Shown in pieces: positions 22,631 through 34,593 of a stretch of 64,000 nt of DNA (position 1 is the stretch's first letter; each line of letters opens with the position of its first letter). Source of the DNA: Valencia hispanica (taxonomy: Eukaryota > Chordata > Actinopteri > Cyprinodontiformes > Valenciidae). A model generated the notes under the pieces. That model saw only the letters and a program-made list of their open reading frames with translations, searched no databases and had not been told where the DNA came from. Made by a program: the position numbers and the translations under genes. Location: contig OY747713.1 in the NCBI GenBank assembly GCA_963556495.2, positions 43,709,961 through 43,773,960 of the forward strand, read 5' to 3'.

Positions 22631-22640
22631 CGAGAGAGAG
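22381..22640. repeat. Compound TA / TCTCTATATATATATAGA / GA microsatellite
   Basis: The first part alternates TA runs with TCTCTA or AGATAT interruptions in palindromic units. A pure TA run follows up to 22580, then GA repeats to about 22640. It abuts a LINE 3' tail (22641-22669). Confidence 0.95.
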
Positions 22641-22670
22641 ATACTTTATTGATACCCAAGGGGAAATTCA
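22641..22670 (-). mobile_element. LINE 3' tail remnant
   Basis: ATACTTTATTGATACCC then AAGGGGAAATTC is the complement of the GAATTTCCC..ATCAATAAAGTAT terminus of the LINE family at 23697-24127. The microsatellite sits exactly where its variable repeat tail would be. Confidence 0.6.
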
Positions 22671-22940
22671 AGAACAAACAAACAAATCAAATAGTTTTAT
22701 TTTTTTTTATCTGTGACCATAAATATTCTGCAAGATAAGACCATGACTAAGATATAGAGAGTGAACAACTGATATAAATACTGGTTGGACCATTTAAGAT
22801 ACATTAATTGGGAGTTTATGGCTGCTATTCGCGGTGAATTTAATAGCGTCAATGATTTTGATTAACTCAGAGTCAGGCCGGTCACATTCGCCTCGTGGCC
22901 GCTTAAAATGTGAATCCGCTGTGTAAATCCTTCAGCCGGC

Positions 22941-23318
22941 TGACCGGGCAGTAGTCGAGTTGAGGTGGAGAGGGGGGAACGCCGCTCCCCTTAGAAAGAA
23001 ATCCGACATAACGTCCCACCAGTAAAGGAAGGTCCCATCCTCCATCTCCATCCCTTCCATTTTACAGTAAATATTGTATGGAAATATAAATCATGAATAG
23101 GCTTAGCCTATATGAAATAATTTCATCATCAGAAAATGTTAGGTCTCCGCATGTTGAGCGAAAATAAACAGTCTAATAAAATCCGGGGGACAGGGGCACG
23201 AAACGCAATGATGCAAAATTGTTTTGCCTGAGAGTAGGCCAGGTGAACCCAGTTTTCGTTTCATCTTGTTCTGACCTCTGGCATCTACAAAAACTGTTTA
23301 CTTCATAAAATCTATACG
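22941..23318. repeat. Left arm of a diverged large inverted repeat
   Basis: Two blocks match the reverse complement of blocks at 25850-26820. CAGTAGTCGAGTTG (22949-22962) pairs with 26799-26812 and following bases. The stretch GACCTCTGGCATCTACAAAA then ACTGTTTACTTCATAAAAT (23273-23312) pairs with 25850-25890. Between the blocks the two arms differ in length, so they are old copies of one repeat in opposite orientation. Confidence 0.5.
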
Positions 23319-23607
23319 TTCACCGTAGTGAGAAAGGAGTGATACGGCTGCTACGTACCCGTTTTAGACCAATGCGGTGGCAGAGTTTAACCGACGTGAT
23401 GAAGTATGCGGATATGAAGACAACTAGGTCATGATGAAAATTTCTTTAAAACTTTTACAAAACCGAGTAAAAGCATGTAGGCCTATGTAAAATGTGTTAC
23501 ATGCATTTAACTTCCATGAAACATGAACAAGACATGGATTTCATTTTAAATCCATCTCTTGGTCTAAAACAGGTAGCAGCGTGTCACTCCTTTCTCACTA
23601 CGGTGAA
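23319..23607. mobile_element. MITE with about 48-bp terminal inverted repeats
   Basis: TTCACCGTAGTGAGAAAGGA at the left is exactly mirrored at the right end. The match continues imperfectly through GTGATACGGCTGCTAC (left) and GTGACACGCTGCTACC (right) to TTTTAGACCAA. The element is 289 bp and non-coding. I could not define the target duplication or superfamily. Confidence 0.8.
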
Positions 23608-23696
23608 AACAAACTAGTCCCGAATTATAACCTCGATCATAAAAAAACTGCGCTATTACAGAAGGAGAAGTTTCACTTTTGAATAGTGATGGTGAG

Positions 23697-24127
23697 ATTC
23701 AAATTCAATTCAATTCAAATTCAAAAATACTTTATTGATCCCAGAGGGAAATTAAGTGTTGGTATAGCTCATATAATCAATTCTTTAAGGAATTGTTGTA
23801 GATAATGATGGCTGTGGGTAGGAAGGATTTCCTGTAGCGGTCTGTATTGCAGCGAAACTGAAGAAGCCTCCGACTGAAGATGCTCTGTTGTTGTGTGACT
23901 GTCTCATGAAGAGGATGCTCAGGGTTGTCCATAATTTTTTTGATTTTATGAAGAATCCTTCTTTGCATTATCATCTCCAGATTTTCCACAGTTGTCCCAA
24001 GAACAGAACCATGAAGCCCCATGAGGCATTGAACCACTTGAGCCAGTTGGTTCAAGAAAGGGTTCTGCTCACGGGGCTTCATGTGAACACAAACCCCCCT
24101 ACTGGTCAGGTACATAATCACAGGCAA
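23697..24127 (-). mobile_element. LINE 3' fragment with C-terminal coding remnant
   Basis: The minus-strand 3' end carries AATTTCCCTCTGGGATCAAT then AAAGTATTTTTGAATTTGAA. The coding part at 23777-24127 ends with N-P-E-H-P-L-H-E-T-V and R-Y-R-K-S-F-L-P-T-A-I-I-I-Y-N-N-S-L, the typical C-terminus of the same LINE family as at 16377-17850. The RT domain is absent. Sequence just above 24140 may be a further degraded piece, but I cannot establish it. Confidence 0.68.
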
Positions 24128-24473
24128 CTGTAGCTCTTAGCCACTTAATGTGTGATGCATTAAAGTTGTAAGTCTGCTATGGTTCTTGGGAATGACTATG
24201 AGTTCCCAAAAAATAATTTCTCTACATAAAATAGTACAAATGTGAATAATAAAAATATTTTTTGAATGTATTCTGTAAATTGTCCCAAAACGGTAGTACC
24301 ATATGTTATGGCAGGTTGAGTAATAATGTTTTTCTGTCACTTGAGGCAAAAGACATGGGCTTAAGCAGGCAGAGGAAAGTGAAAATGCTTGTGGAACTAG
24401 TAAGAGGGCACTGAAAATGATTGTGTAACTTGGGCAATGATGTACAGAACAGGGGAGATTCATGTTTAATTAA

Positions 24474-24750
24474 AAAATAGCAGTTTCTCAACAGTTTTAG
24501 GTTTTAAGCGATTGTTTTTTCTTGACACCACCTCACCAGCCTTCGAAAACACTCTTTCACAAGGCACAGAAGATGCCGGCGTACACAAAAACACAAGTGC
24601 TAGACTAAAGAAATTGGGGTACAGTAATTTTTGCTTTTCCCAATACTCCAGGTGAGTTCCCAGCCTGCTAATATTTAGCTCCCAAACAGGGGAAATCCTC
24701 CTCCTCCTAGCTGGCTCCATCCTCTCACTTATCTCTCTCTCCTCATTCAC
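24474..24750 (-). pseudogene. hAT transposase C-terminal dimerisation fragment
   Basis: The protein reads Y-W-E-K-Q-K-L-L-Y-P-N-F then L-C-T-P-A-S-S-V-P-C-E-R-V-F-S-K-A-G. It ends R-K-N-N-R-L-K-P-K-T-V-E-K-L-L-F-F-N. This is the conserved hAT C-terminal dimerisation block (S-x-x-x-E-R-x-F-S). The rest of the transposase is not present upstream; an in-frame stop precedes the first Met. It is a truncated relic. It differs from the hAT copy at 47910-50644. Confidence 0.82.
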
Positions 24751-25844
24751 CTAAATTATGACCATATTTTGATTTCTAAAAAAGAGGACACTTGGCCCAG
24801 TCCTGAAACACAGTCATGACTGTGACCAGACTTTTGATTTTAACATATTTAAAGCATGCATTCTCCATGTGGTTAGAATGAACAGTTTAATAACAAACTT
24901 CAGATAGGTTTTCACAAGTGCAGAAATGACTTTAAAATCTCTAGAAATTAATTAATAATAGAAGTAATTACTCTTCCGAATTAGAAAATGTACCAGAAAC
25001 AGTAATAGTTTGCTTTACTGGACAAAAATTTAACAAAAATCTGAAATAACATTCTGAGAAAACAGGTAGGCTATTATTTTCTTTTCAATGCAATAATAAA
25101 ATTAAAAAGCAGCCGTCTCAAAAACACAATAATGCCTGCTCCATATTTTAGATTTTATCTTCATTCTACTCAGTCAGTTTATAGATGAATTATTATTTTA
25201 GATTTCGTTTTCATGTGGACCTACTAGATCTTTGCCACGTTTGTCACACAAAGAAACACATATGCCAGCTCTGTTTGTCTGTAAAGCTACACTTACGCTT
25301 TAATATCTTATAAACACCCACAGCACGGCAAAGGGCAATGTGGTGCAGCTCTCACGTTTATGAAACGGTTCCAGCACCAGTCAATCTAAGTATGCTTATT
25401 AAAAACGATGAAAATCCGGACATTTTCATCAATCTATGATATCCTCCTGGACAGTACGTGAAAAGTGGACGGTTGGTCACCCTACCTAAATCTTATCTTT
25501 ATCTCTTCACTCTCTTAAATCTTCAAACTATCTGTCTCTATACCCTCCAAACTATATGAACGCTAACCAAACTCTCCTATCCAAACTGGCTGCAACTCAA
25601 TTTTGAATGGAGCCTGAGGGGATTTACATTGCTGTCAAACCACTCCGCAAACTCTGAACCACTTCCTGAAGCAGTCACGTGGTACAGCCAGGCAGCGGGG
25701 ATTCAGACGTCATCGTTTTCGGCTCCTCCCCTAAATGAAGCAGGCCTCGATTCGCGCTTTGTGGAAATACCCCCTCCACTGCTCGACACACGCCTCGTAG
25801 CCTCGGCACACATCGTAACATCACTACTTTTGAACTAAGTGCGA
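24751..25844. other. No recognised gene; one transposon terminus
   Basis: At 25434-25482 lies GACAGTACGTGAAAAGTGGAC then GGTTGGTCACCCTAC, the complement of the GTAGGGTGACCA terminus that also begins at 36069. Otherwise the stretch is AT-rich and unrecognised. A frame at 25629-25838 has no known similarity. Confidence 0.4.
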
Positions 25845-26825
25845 ATTTATTTATTTTATGAAGTAAACAGTTTGTAGATGCCAGAGGTCGGAATGAGATT
25901 CATTTCTAAATACATTTTCGGGGTTCACCTTATGGCCTAAAGAGCGGCAAAAGCTGCATTGCAGAAGTGCAAACATGCCCAAACGAGTGGCTGGTCAGTG
26001 GGATGTCCGGGATAAAAAAAAAATACAAAAATTACAGGTGAGCTATTAATCTTAATAATTTATCTAGCCTGCTTTTTGTTATCTAAAGACCACCCAACTC
26101 GTCACAGGTGTACGCACAGATCCCAGGATGCTACCCTCCAAACTAGCTAAGATAAACGGGCGACCTCCCACATCTCTCTTGTTAATTAGCTTGCTAAAAT
26201 ACATGACTTGTCATTCAGTCAAGACATGCATGCGGCTTGCTGAATCTGCACTAGATGTCGACTCTTTTTACACATCCAGCCATAATCGGCCTAGGAAAAA
26301 TGATGACCTTGTCAGAGCTCATCTGACAGTGCCGACATTTAGCCATAATCAGGACGAATGTGAACAAGAGCAAGAAAAACTGTAGAAAAAAAACATGATT
26401 ATGAAAGTGTTTGGAAACTGCTATGAGTATGTGGATTAAGTGAGGGTTGTAATGAATAAAATAGAAATGACCCATTTTGTTTGGTCTTTCATGTTAAATT
26501 AATCCAATACTTTGTTTTGTATAGGCCTAGTTTGCAAGAAAAAACTTCTTCTGCACTGAAATTATTTGCTAAGGCTTCTTTGCAAGATGCTGGTATCGGC
26601 TTTGCTTCACAGATATATAAAGCCTCCATTTCACCCGATGTTGTTTAATTCTAATGCAGGCTATTCAGTTGTAGTCCCCTAACATTCCGGCCAATTCGTC
26701 GATACAAAATACTCTATAAATACCACCTTTTTTAAAATTAAAATCCAGATTTTTTTAGTAGGCGGAAAAAAAGGACCATACCCCCTGAAATTTTTTTACA
26801 ACTCGACTACTGTGACCGGGAAAAG
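25845..26825. repeat. Right arm of the diverged large inverted repeat
   Basis: The block TTTTATGAAGTAAACAGTTTG then TAGATGCCAGAGGTC (25853-25888) and the block CAACTCGACTACTG (26799-26812) mirror the arm at 22941-23318. The space between the blocks is longer here (about 900 bp against 310 bp). Confidence 0.5.
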
Positions 26826-27191
26826 TCCCGGTCATCCAGACTGCCATTCCGCCTCTGGGATGATGTGATTTTTGGGCCATAAGGTAGTTCTGAAGGGTGT
26901 ACAAAGGAAGTCAATGAAGGCACCAGTTGTGTTTAAGTGCTAAAGGTGTAGGTGCATCAGGCACTCTTCAACATCAACCTTGCACCTTTTACCCTTACCA
27001 GGAAATCTAAATCGGTTCAGCCGAGGAGTGATTGGTACGATCAGGTTCAGCACCAGTTTCTACCAAGAACTCATGATTGCCGAAGTTAGGGCAATGGGAC
27101 AGCAAGGTTTAATCTATGTGGGCCTGGGTTTCTTCTGGTCCAGACCAGGATACTTGTCGATTTTTTTCAAGTGCATGGCTATTGTGGCAGT
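26826..27191. other. No recognised gene
   Basis: A short open frame (26980-27216) has no recognised domain and runs into the solo LTR. Confidence 0.5.
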
Positions 27192-27612
27192 TGTTGAGAA
27201 GGTGTTTTCACTCTAATTTAAAGCCTATTTTAAAGGAACAGACACACATTAAATTTATGACCCTGGGCTCTCTGAGCTCTCATTTTACCTTCCCGCGTGC
27301 TCGTTCATTTCTGTAAAAAGGAGCAATAAGAACAACAAACAACAATTATATAGTTTAACAGTGAGACGTCGTTCACTGGACTCAGTTCTAGTAACTGAGC
27401 ACAGCTTTATCTCAGCATAAGGTTTTTATTTGAAACAAGAGTTAAAAAGGAAACTCCTCCCACATAGATCTTCCTTCACAGAATGGTCACAGCTTCTTCA
27501 CAAGGAACACAGGATGCCACATTCCTCTTGATTATTCACGGTTTCTAAGTGTTTCCACATGCACTACAAAATTAAACCCTCATACAACATTAACAGAATT
27601 TATATCTCTTCA
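27192..27612 (-). mobile_element. Solo LTR of the tRNA-Trp-primed retrovirus family
   Basis: This is a 421-bp minus-strand match to the LTRs of the provirus at 55228-62839. It starts (minus) TGAAGAGATA and ends CTCAACA. The 4-bp target duplication CAGT is on both sides (27188-27191 and 27613-27616). Together with the copy at 5697 it fixes the LTR ends and the 4-bp duplication length of this family. Confidence 0.88.
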
Positions 27613-27712
27613 CAGTTCATAACTGACACATGACTGAGTACAGAACAGATGTGAACTCCAGATTTTGAGTATTTAGTAGCCTACTTTAGCAACTACTAAA
27701 GTGAAGCGATAC

Positions 27713-30290
27713 ATTCAATTCAATTCAATTCAGTTTATTTATATAGCGCCAATTCACAACAGATGTCATCTCAAGGCACTTAACAAGAAGTCATTTCAAT
27801 ACATTTAAACATTCCAATCAGTTAAAAAGTTTCCTATTTAAGGAAACCCAGCGGATTGCGTCATCATTGGCGTGAGGTTGGGCCCCGTTGATGCAGACTT
27901 TCCAACCATAGCAATCCTTCAGCAATCCCTCATACTGAGCAAGCATGTAGCGACGATGGAGAGGAAAAACTCCCCTTTAACAGGAAGAAACCTCCAACAG
28001 AACCAGGTTCAGTAAGAGCGGCCATCTGCCACGACAGTCTGGGGGTTTGAGAAGACAGAGCAGAGACACAGAAGGAACAGAAGATCTAATATAAGAGAAC
28101 TTTCTATGTTACAGAAAGTAAAAAGTTGATAACAGGACACAGTGGATGTTCAGTAACTGGGAGGATCATCCCAGTCGATGCCCTCCGTCCAACAGGGCAT
28201 TGCAGCCAAGCAGGATACCAGACCAGGTATATCTTCTATGGAGAGAAAAACACTGAGAGAAAACAAAGTTAACAGTCGAAATAGCAGAATGTACTGTAAT
28301 ACAACTGGAGAGTTGTAGGAGAAAAGGAAGTAGCAGAGTGAAGAAAATTGGTAAGTCTGTCCTCCAGCAGTCTAAGCCTATAGCAGCATAACTACAGAGA
28401 TAGCTCAGGATGACCTTAGCCTCTAACAATAAGCTTTATCACAAAGGAAAGTTTTAAGCCTGGCCTTAAAAGTAAACAGAGTGTCTGCCTCACGGACTAA
28501 AGCTGGGAGCTGGTTCCACAGGAGAGAAGCCTGATAACTAAAAGATCTGCCTCCCATTCTACTTTTAGAAATCCTAGGAACTACAAGTAAATCTGCAGTC
28601 TGAGAGCGAAGGGCTCTGTTAGGAACATATGGAACAATTAGATCTCTGATGTATGATGGAGCTTGATTATTAAGGGCTTTGTATGTAAGAAGAAGGATCT
28701 TAAATTCTATTCTGGATTTAACAGGGAGCCAATGAAGGGAAGCTAAAACAGGAGAAATGTGATCTCTCTTTTTAATATTCATCAGAACTCTTGCTGCCGC
28801 ATTTTGGATCAACTGAAGGCTTTTAATGGCATTTTGTTGACTTCCTGATAGTAAAGAATTACAATAGTCCAGCCTTGAGGTAACAAATGCATGGACAAGT
28901 TTCTCAGCATCACTCCTGGACAGGATGTTTCTAATTTTAGCAATATTCCGGAGGTGAAAGAAAGAAATCCTAGAAACCTGTTTAATATGGGATTTAAATG
29001 TCAAGTCTCAGTCAAAATCAACGCTGAGGTTCTTTACGTTATTACTGGGGGCCAATTTAATGCCATCCAGATGAAGTGATTGACTAATCAGTTTCTGTTT
29101 AAGAACTTCTGGTCCAAAGACAGCAACTTCTGTTTTGTCAGAATTTAAAAGCAAAAAGTTTAGGGTCATCCATGTTTTTATGTCTTCCAGACATGCCTGT
29201 AATCTACTGAACTGACTGGGTTCATCAGGATTTATGGATAAATATAGTTGTGTATCATCTGGATAGCGGTGGAAATTTATCCCATGCTGTCTAATGATTC
29301 TACCAATTGGGAGCATATATATGGTGAACAGAAATGGTCCAAGCACAGAACCCTGTGGAACTCCACAAGTAACCCTTGAGAGTGAAGAAGATTTATCATT
29401 TAGATGAACAAACTGGAATCTGTCAGACAAATATGATTTAAACCAGCCTAGTGCTGTTCCTTTGATCCCTGCAACATGTTCAAGCCTTTCTAGGAGAATA
29501 TTATGATCGACTGTGTCAAAAGCAGCACTGAGATCTAACAAAACCAGAACAGACACAAGTCCATTATCTGTGGCCATGAGAATATCATTAGTAACTTTCA
29601 CCAGTGCTGTTTCAGTGCTATGATGAGCTCTAAAGCCTGATTGAACCTCTTCAAACAGCTCGTTACTGTTTAGATGCTCACAGACTTGATTAGCAACAAT
29701 TTTCTCAAGGACTTTAGATAAGAAAGTAAGGTTAGATATAGGTCTGTAATTCACTAAGTCATCTTGATCAAGGGAAGGTTTCTTGAGTAAAGGTTTAATT
29801 ACAGCTATTTTAAATTCCTGTGGTACGTATCCGTTTACTAAGGATAGATTAATCATATCCAAAATGGGGCCAGGAACCAAATGGAACATTTCTTTAAATA
29901 ATTTGGTTGGAATTGGGTCCAACATACAAGTTGAAGGTTTAGATGAGGCTAATATTTTTGATAATTCCGAAAGCTCGACTGAATCAAAACAGCCTAAGCA
30001 CAACTGAGGTTCTACAGTTCTTTCCGATACTGCCTCATTTACTGAGGAAGAAGTAATCATGTTTGGGAGGATGCCAATGATTTTATTTTTAATAGAATTA
30101 ATTTTATTTATGAAGAATCCCATAAAATCATCACTGCTAAGAGCTGGGGGAATAGTTGCCTCAACAGAGCTATGACTCTATGTAAGTTTGGCAACTGTAC
30201 TAAAAAGAAACCTAGGATTGTTTTTATTCGCCTCTATTAATGATGAAAAATATGCTGTTCTAGCTTGTCGAAGGGTCTTTTTACATCCTT
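27713..30290 (-). mobile_element. L2/Maui-type LINE, 5'-truncated (copy 1)
   Basis: The 3' end (low coordinates) is the AATTG-repeat tail preceded by GGCGCTATATAAATAAACTG on the minus strand. A 3' UTR of about 700 bp and the RT-bearing gene follow. The same family occurs on the plus strand at 40672-42893. The 5' end is truncated near 30290, before the endonuclease. Upstream of that, at 30237-30440, an open frame on the same strand resembles the region before RT in another LINE, but I cannot place it. Confidence 0.82.
28426..30290 (-). pseudogene. L2-type reverse transcriptase, two in-frame stops and damaged catalytic box
   Basis: The frame covers a pre-RT region ([16 protein letters not shown]), then N-Y-R-P-I-S-N-L, L-L-D-L-S-A-A-F-D-T-V-D-H, G-V-P-Q-G-S-V-L-G-P and the post-RT thumb. 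It ends with the conserved L-R-T-F...F-K-A-R-L-K-T-F-L. A TAG at 30180-30178 and a TGA at 29010-29008 interrupt an otherwise continuous frame. The catalytic Y-A-D-D box reads Y-P-D-D (complement of 29254-29265). The Ala-to-Pro change next to the two Asp residues would probably impair catalysis. It is very similar to copy 2, so both inserted from related source elements. Confidence 0.85.
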
Positions 30291-31775
30291 CTCAGTGAAG
30301 GGTACTGGCTCTTCTAGATCAAGAGGGGGGAGGGAGCTCGGCCATTTATCACATCTGATGAGAAATTCATCAAACTGAAGCAAGCTTAATATGTGTTCAG
30401 TTCTTTCACAAAGGACCCTGGTTTTCAAACTTGCAAACATACCTCGTTGTGAAAGTCCAGTCTTTCTCCATTAAATGCTTGTAATAATATTGTCTTATGC
30501 TAGGCACAAGGCACCCTCTAGGAGTGATGCCTTATGAAGGTTTTCACATCCCTGGAATTTTTATAATTGCTTTTAATTAAGAAGTCGAAGCGAGTGCCTG
30601 CAACACATTGTACAGAATCACACATAAGTAAATTGAAGCATATCCTCTGGTTGCTTCAGGTACATTTTAGTTAGTCAGTGTTAATAAACTATCAAACCAA
30701 AAAACCGCTCACTTCTAAGAAAGAAAGAAAAAAGTCTGACCTAGAAAAACAAAGCCTGATCTTAGCTATGTTAATTCTTCCAAGGCTTCTAATGCTAGGT
30801 TTAGATTTTGACAACAACTTGAATATGTGGAGGCAATCGGCAGCCTTTTAACTTTCCAAGTTACTGCTGGTGGGTTTTTTTTCTTTCTTTTTTTACTTTG
30901 GCACACTGGTCCCATGATACCAATTAATGTTAATCTGAACACAGCCCAGAGAAATATTTCCAAAATCTAGTGGATCGACCCAAAACTGTGGCTGTTTTTG
31001 AGGAGCCTGGGGAGGCTTGGCATAGTGTATGTTACTAATGAAGTTCTGTTAAAGCCATGTTCTATTTTCAGCTAAACTGAATTTTTAGTAAATCTGATGA
31101 GAAAAACAGAACACAGAATGTCTCATTAAATATTCAATTTCTTATTGCTTACAGCACCTTAGAGATCTAGTAGAAAATAAAAGCTTATAGATCTTTTTAA
31201 AACTATAACAACTCATTCACAATCAGAGAGAGGAAATTAACTGCCTCACCATCTGTATAAACTCTTGAGGGATTGTCTTTAATGGATAATCCATCTTGGA
31301 GGTGGTATCGTTTTATACTCATTTCAATTAATCTGGTTATATTAAAAAGATATCAACTGTGTTTTTGGGCTCTTCTTTTATTACTCAGGCTTTACTGGTT
31401 ATGTTATGAAGTGGTGAACCATGGAGGGGACACAGTAAGCATGTGGATGAAGATGCTCCAATCGAATGCGACCAAAACTTTCAAAAACTTTTCGCAAATA
31501 ATTGGAAGTCTGAATTTTGAGCCTTTCTTTGGCATGGAACATGATGGATTTGGATATGTTGGCAGCCTGTTAGGAAAGGTCATGATAAAAATTTACATTC
31601 TCTATGGAGGACACACAGCCTGCAGATTTAGCAATGCTAAACAAGCTAATTGCTAATAAAAATACTAAAGTTTAAAATGAGAACTCAGTTATTGTAACTT
31701 TTCTTTAAGATATTAGTAAAACTTTTTTTGTGACTGCTCTCTTTAAAACATCTACATGAGGTTGTCTCTACTCCA
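30291..31775. other. No recognised gene
   Basis: There are AT-rich stretches and isolated open frames, including one of 127 codons at 31273-31656 with no recognisable family. No repeat boundary is evident. Confidence 0.45.
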
Positions 31776-32142
31776 CATTGTTCCCATCCATCCATTATCT
31801 GTACTCATCCATGCAGGGTTGCTGGTGCCTATCTCCAGCAGTCACAGAGCAAGAGGCGGGGTACACCCTGGACAGGTTGCCAGTCCATTGCAGGGCAACA
31901 CAGAGACACGGGACAAACAACCATGTACACACATTCATACTAAGGGCAATTTAGAGAGACCAATTCACCTAACAGTCAATTCTTTTGCCTGTTGGAGGAA
32001 GCTAGAGTACCTGGAGAGAACCCACACATGCACCGGGAGAATTAGCAAACTCCATACAGAAATACCCAGGGCTAGGGTTTGAACCCAGGACCTTCTTGCT
32101 GCAAGGCAACAGTGCTACCAACAAAACTGTGCAGCCCTAAAT
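31776..32142 (-). mobile_element. tRNA-headed SINE (minus strand)
   Basis: On the minus strand it starts with a tRNA-like head (GTAGCACTGTTGCCTTGCAG, then AGGTCCTGGGTTCAAACCC as box B). It continues through the GCAAACTCC / GGGTTCTCTCC core and ends with the ACCTGTCCAGGGTGTACCCC block and GGATGGATGG. It shares this last block with the fragment at 17990-18090. Confidence 0.78.
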
Positions 32143-32590
32143 CTTCACATATTAATGTCTATTTTTTTGGGAGTGTGAGATTTATTTGCAATTAAAGATG
32201 AGACTTGTTTCACACATTAAACAAAAAATATCACCATAAATGTGTTTACTGCACAACAAAACCCATATCAATTTTCCAATGTAAACACGTTTAAGGTAAT
32301 GGGTGTTGAATTGGGTATAGTTTAAGGCAAGACAACTTGTTTGTACAGTAAAGCACATTATCAGAAATAGTGCAATTCAACATGCTTTCCATGACTAAAA
32401 GGAAAAGAAAACAAAGTAAAAGAAAACAATGGCAGTTTGAAGAACAGACTACATTTTATGATGTTCCAGTTGTTATTAATCAAAGAGAGTTCTAAACAGG
32501 TGAAAGTTGAAAACTTAGAAAATCGTGCTGCAGTACATTTATTTCAGTAATTCAGCTTAAAAGATTAAGCTAATATATGAGATAGACTCA

Positions 32591-34473
32591 TGTTGTGCCA
32601 CAGATGGGTAGGTTTTGGCTATGAATAATTGCTTAGGGCAATTATTAATCAAATTAATAATTTTATGTAAAATTACCAAGTTTATGGGCACCACCTGGAT
32701 TCCAGGAATACAATAGCCAAATTGTTCAGTCTCAGTTTATGTTTATGATTACCTGCCTGATAAGGCTGAGATAATTAAACAATATATGAAGGAATAAGTT
32801 CTTGGCGTTCTTTGAACAGCAAGTTCCTACACATGTAGGTGAAATAACAACAAGAGTTTATTACAAAAATAATTCAACTTTCAGTTAACATACTTTAATC
32901 AACAAACTCATCAAACAAGTAACACACAACTAAACCACTAAGAAAAGAGTAAGTATAATAAAACTGACACTCAGAAGTAAAACAGTAAACATAATAAATA
33001 TGCACAGAAATAGAAACAATAAACATTAAATTGATAATGATGTCACAGTTCAGAATGAATATGTTTGCTCAAAGACCAAGGCTTGTATTGAACAGTGTTG
33101 GGAATGAAGCTAAGTTAGTCTCAAACTAATTGTGATTAGTTTAAGACTAATCAGCACATTCTGGTTTGTTTTCAAACCACCAATTCACAATGCAAAGCAG
33201 AAGTGAAGAAAACATTATTTGGAAGAAGCAATGTTTCATTTAACCATTTGCTGAATTAGAAATCAATAACCTTTAGATAATTGATTCTATTTTATGGATC
33301 GGTCACCGCAGTGATTGATCTGATTTAATATTTAGACTTTATGTTGACGTTAAGGCTGTACCAATTATGTTGATCTAATTTAGTATTTTGACTTACCAAG
33401 AAGGCGGTCTCAAAAATGACTTAAAAGATTAGATTTAGTGTTCAAACTATATGTTTTAAAGTCGATCTCTATTTTGAATAGCATTAATGGCAGTCTATCG
33501 TTCATGAATAATAAGCAGTCAAAGGAGGGCCCACGTGGTTCGCTAGAGCATGTAGCCTACAGCTACCTCACGTGGTGCTGCTTAAAGCCGCTCTGGTTCA
33601 TTTATTAAACACCAAACAAAGGAAAAACTGTTGGATTGAGTAACTCAGGTTGCAGGATATAAACAACTTTCCATCGGAAACCTCGAAAATCACTGTTTAA
33701 ACCTCCAGGTCGACCGACTTGTTTGTACCCAAACAATGAATGAAATCTTACACAAAATAACAAATCACAGTGAAACAAACAACCCTTAAATCTTGTTTAA
33801 ACTAACCTAATCTCGCCTCTGCCCAGACAGACCTTATTGAATTGTTCTCCAAGTCGCTCCGTGGATGATGGGTGAGGCTAACACAACGTTAGCCGGCAGG
33901 CTAACAATAGCTGTGGTGGGTTAGCAGCGGTCGGCCGTATGGCTGTCGTAGCGTAGCAGCCATAAGCTGGAACGTCGTTGTCCTCTCCGGCTTGCCTAAA
34001 CAGCGATCAGCTCTACCTTCACAGACAGTACCTTTGTTCGCAGCTTTCAGCACAGAATTCATCTCACATAAGCTCCGTCAGCGGTGGATGTAATAGCTGT
34101 AGTCTGGACGCGGCTCTGCGGCAACAGTAGCTTGTTAGCAGCTCGCTTCCTCACGGTAGCATCTGAAATTCAAAGAGTTTCTATAGGGCTCAGGGCAGAA
34201 CAGTGGGGTTTGTCTTAAGACACTGGGTTTGCGATTCACCTGATTGATCAGCAGTATTGTCGTCCTTGGAGTGAGTTTCTCCCAGAAACTTGTGTCCTTC
34301 CCTCGCCCGCGAAGGAAGGATTGGATCTCGCCTGGCGCTGTTTGGCTGAATGCCCGAACGGAAGAGAGAGAGCGCCAATGACTCAAGCCCTTATCAAACC
34401 TCTGGTCCTCTTCTTCTCCTGTCGGAGCTAGAATGTGGGTTAGCGCCACGCAATGGCTGTGTGTCCCCCAACA
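32591..34473. mobile_element. Long solo LTR (family B), 1883 bp
   Basis: The ends are TGTTGTGCCACAG and GTCCCCCAACA (TG...CA), flanked by CTCA on both sides (32587-32590 and 34474-34477), so the duplication is 4 bp. The insertion cut a Tc1-like inverted repeat whose two halves rejoin perfectly without it, which proves the boundaries. A diverged second copy surrounds the provirus at 55228-62839. No coding sequence is recognised. The orientation and retroviral genus could not be determined; the length suggests a large retrovirus-like element. Confidence 0.75.
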
Positions 34474-34593
34474 CTCATTACATGCAAATTGAGATATTTG
34501 CTGCCTTTATATGTTATCATTTTCATGATTATGGCTTACAGCTTATGAAAACCCCAAATTCAAAATCTCAGAAAATTAGAAAATTAAATGAAA

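Noticed and set aside
22333..22677. Open frames over the TA/GA repeats
   Set aside because: Pure microsatellite translations (Ile-Tyr and Ser-Leu runs).
31273..31656. 127-codon open frame
   Set aside because: No recognisable family, no supporting splice or promoter context, and AT-rich surroundings with frequent chance frames.
32591..34473. Assignment of the 1.88-kb LTR to foamy-type retroviruses
   Set aside because: Length alone suggested it, but there is no internal sequence or primer site to support it.
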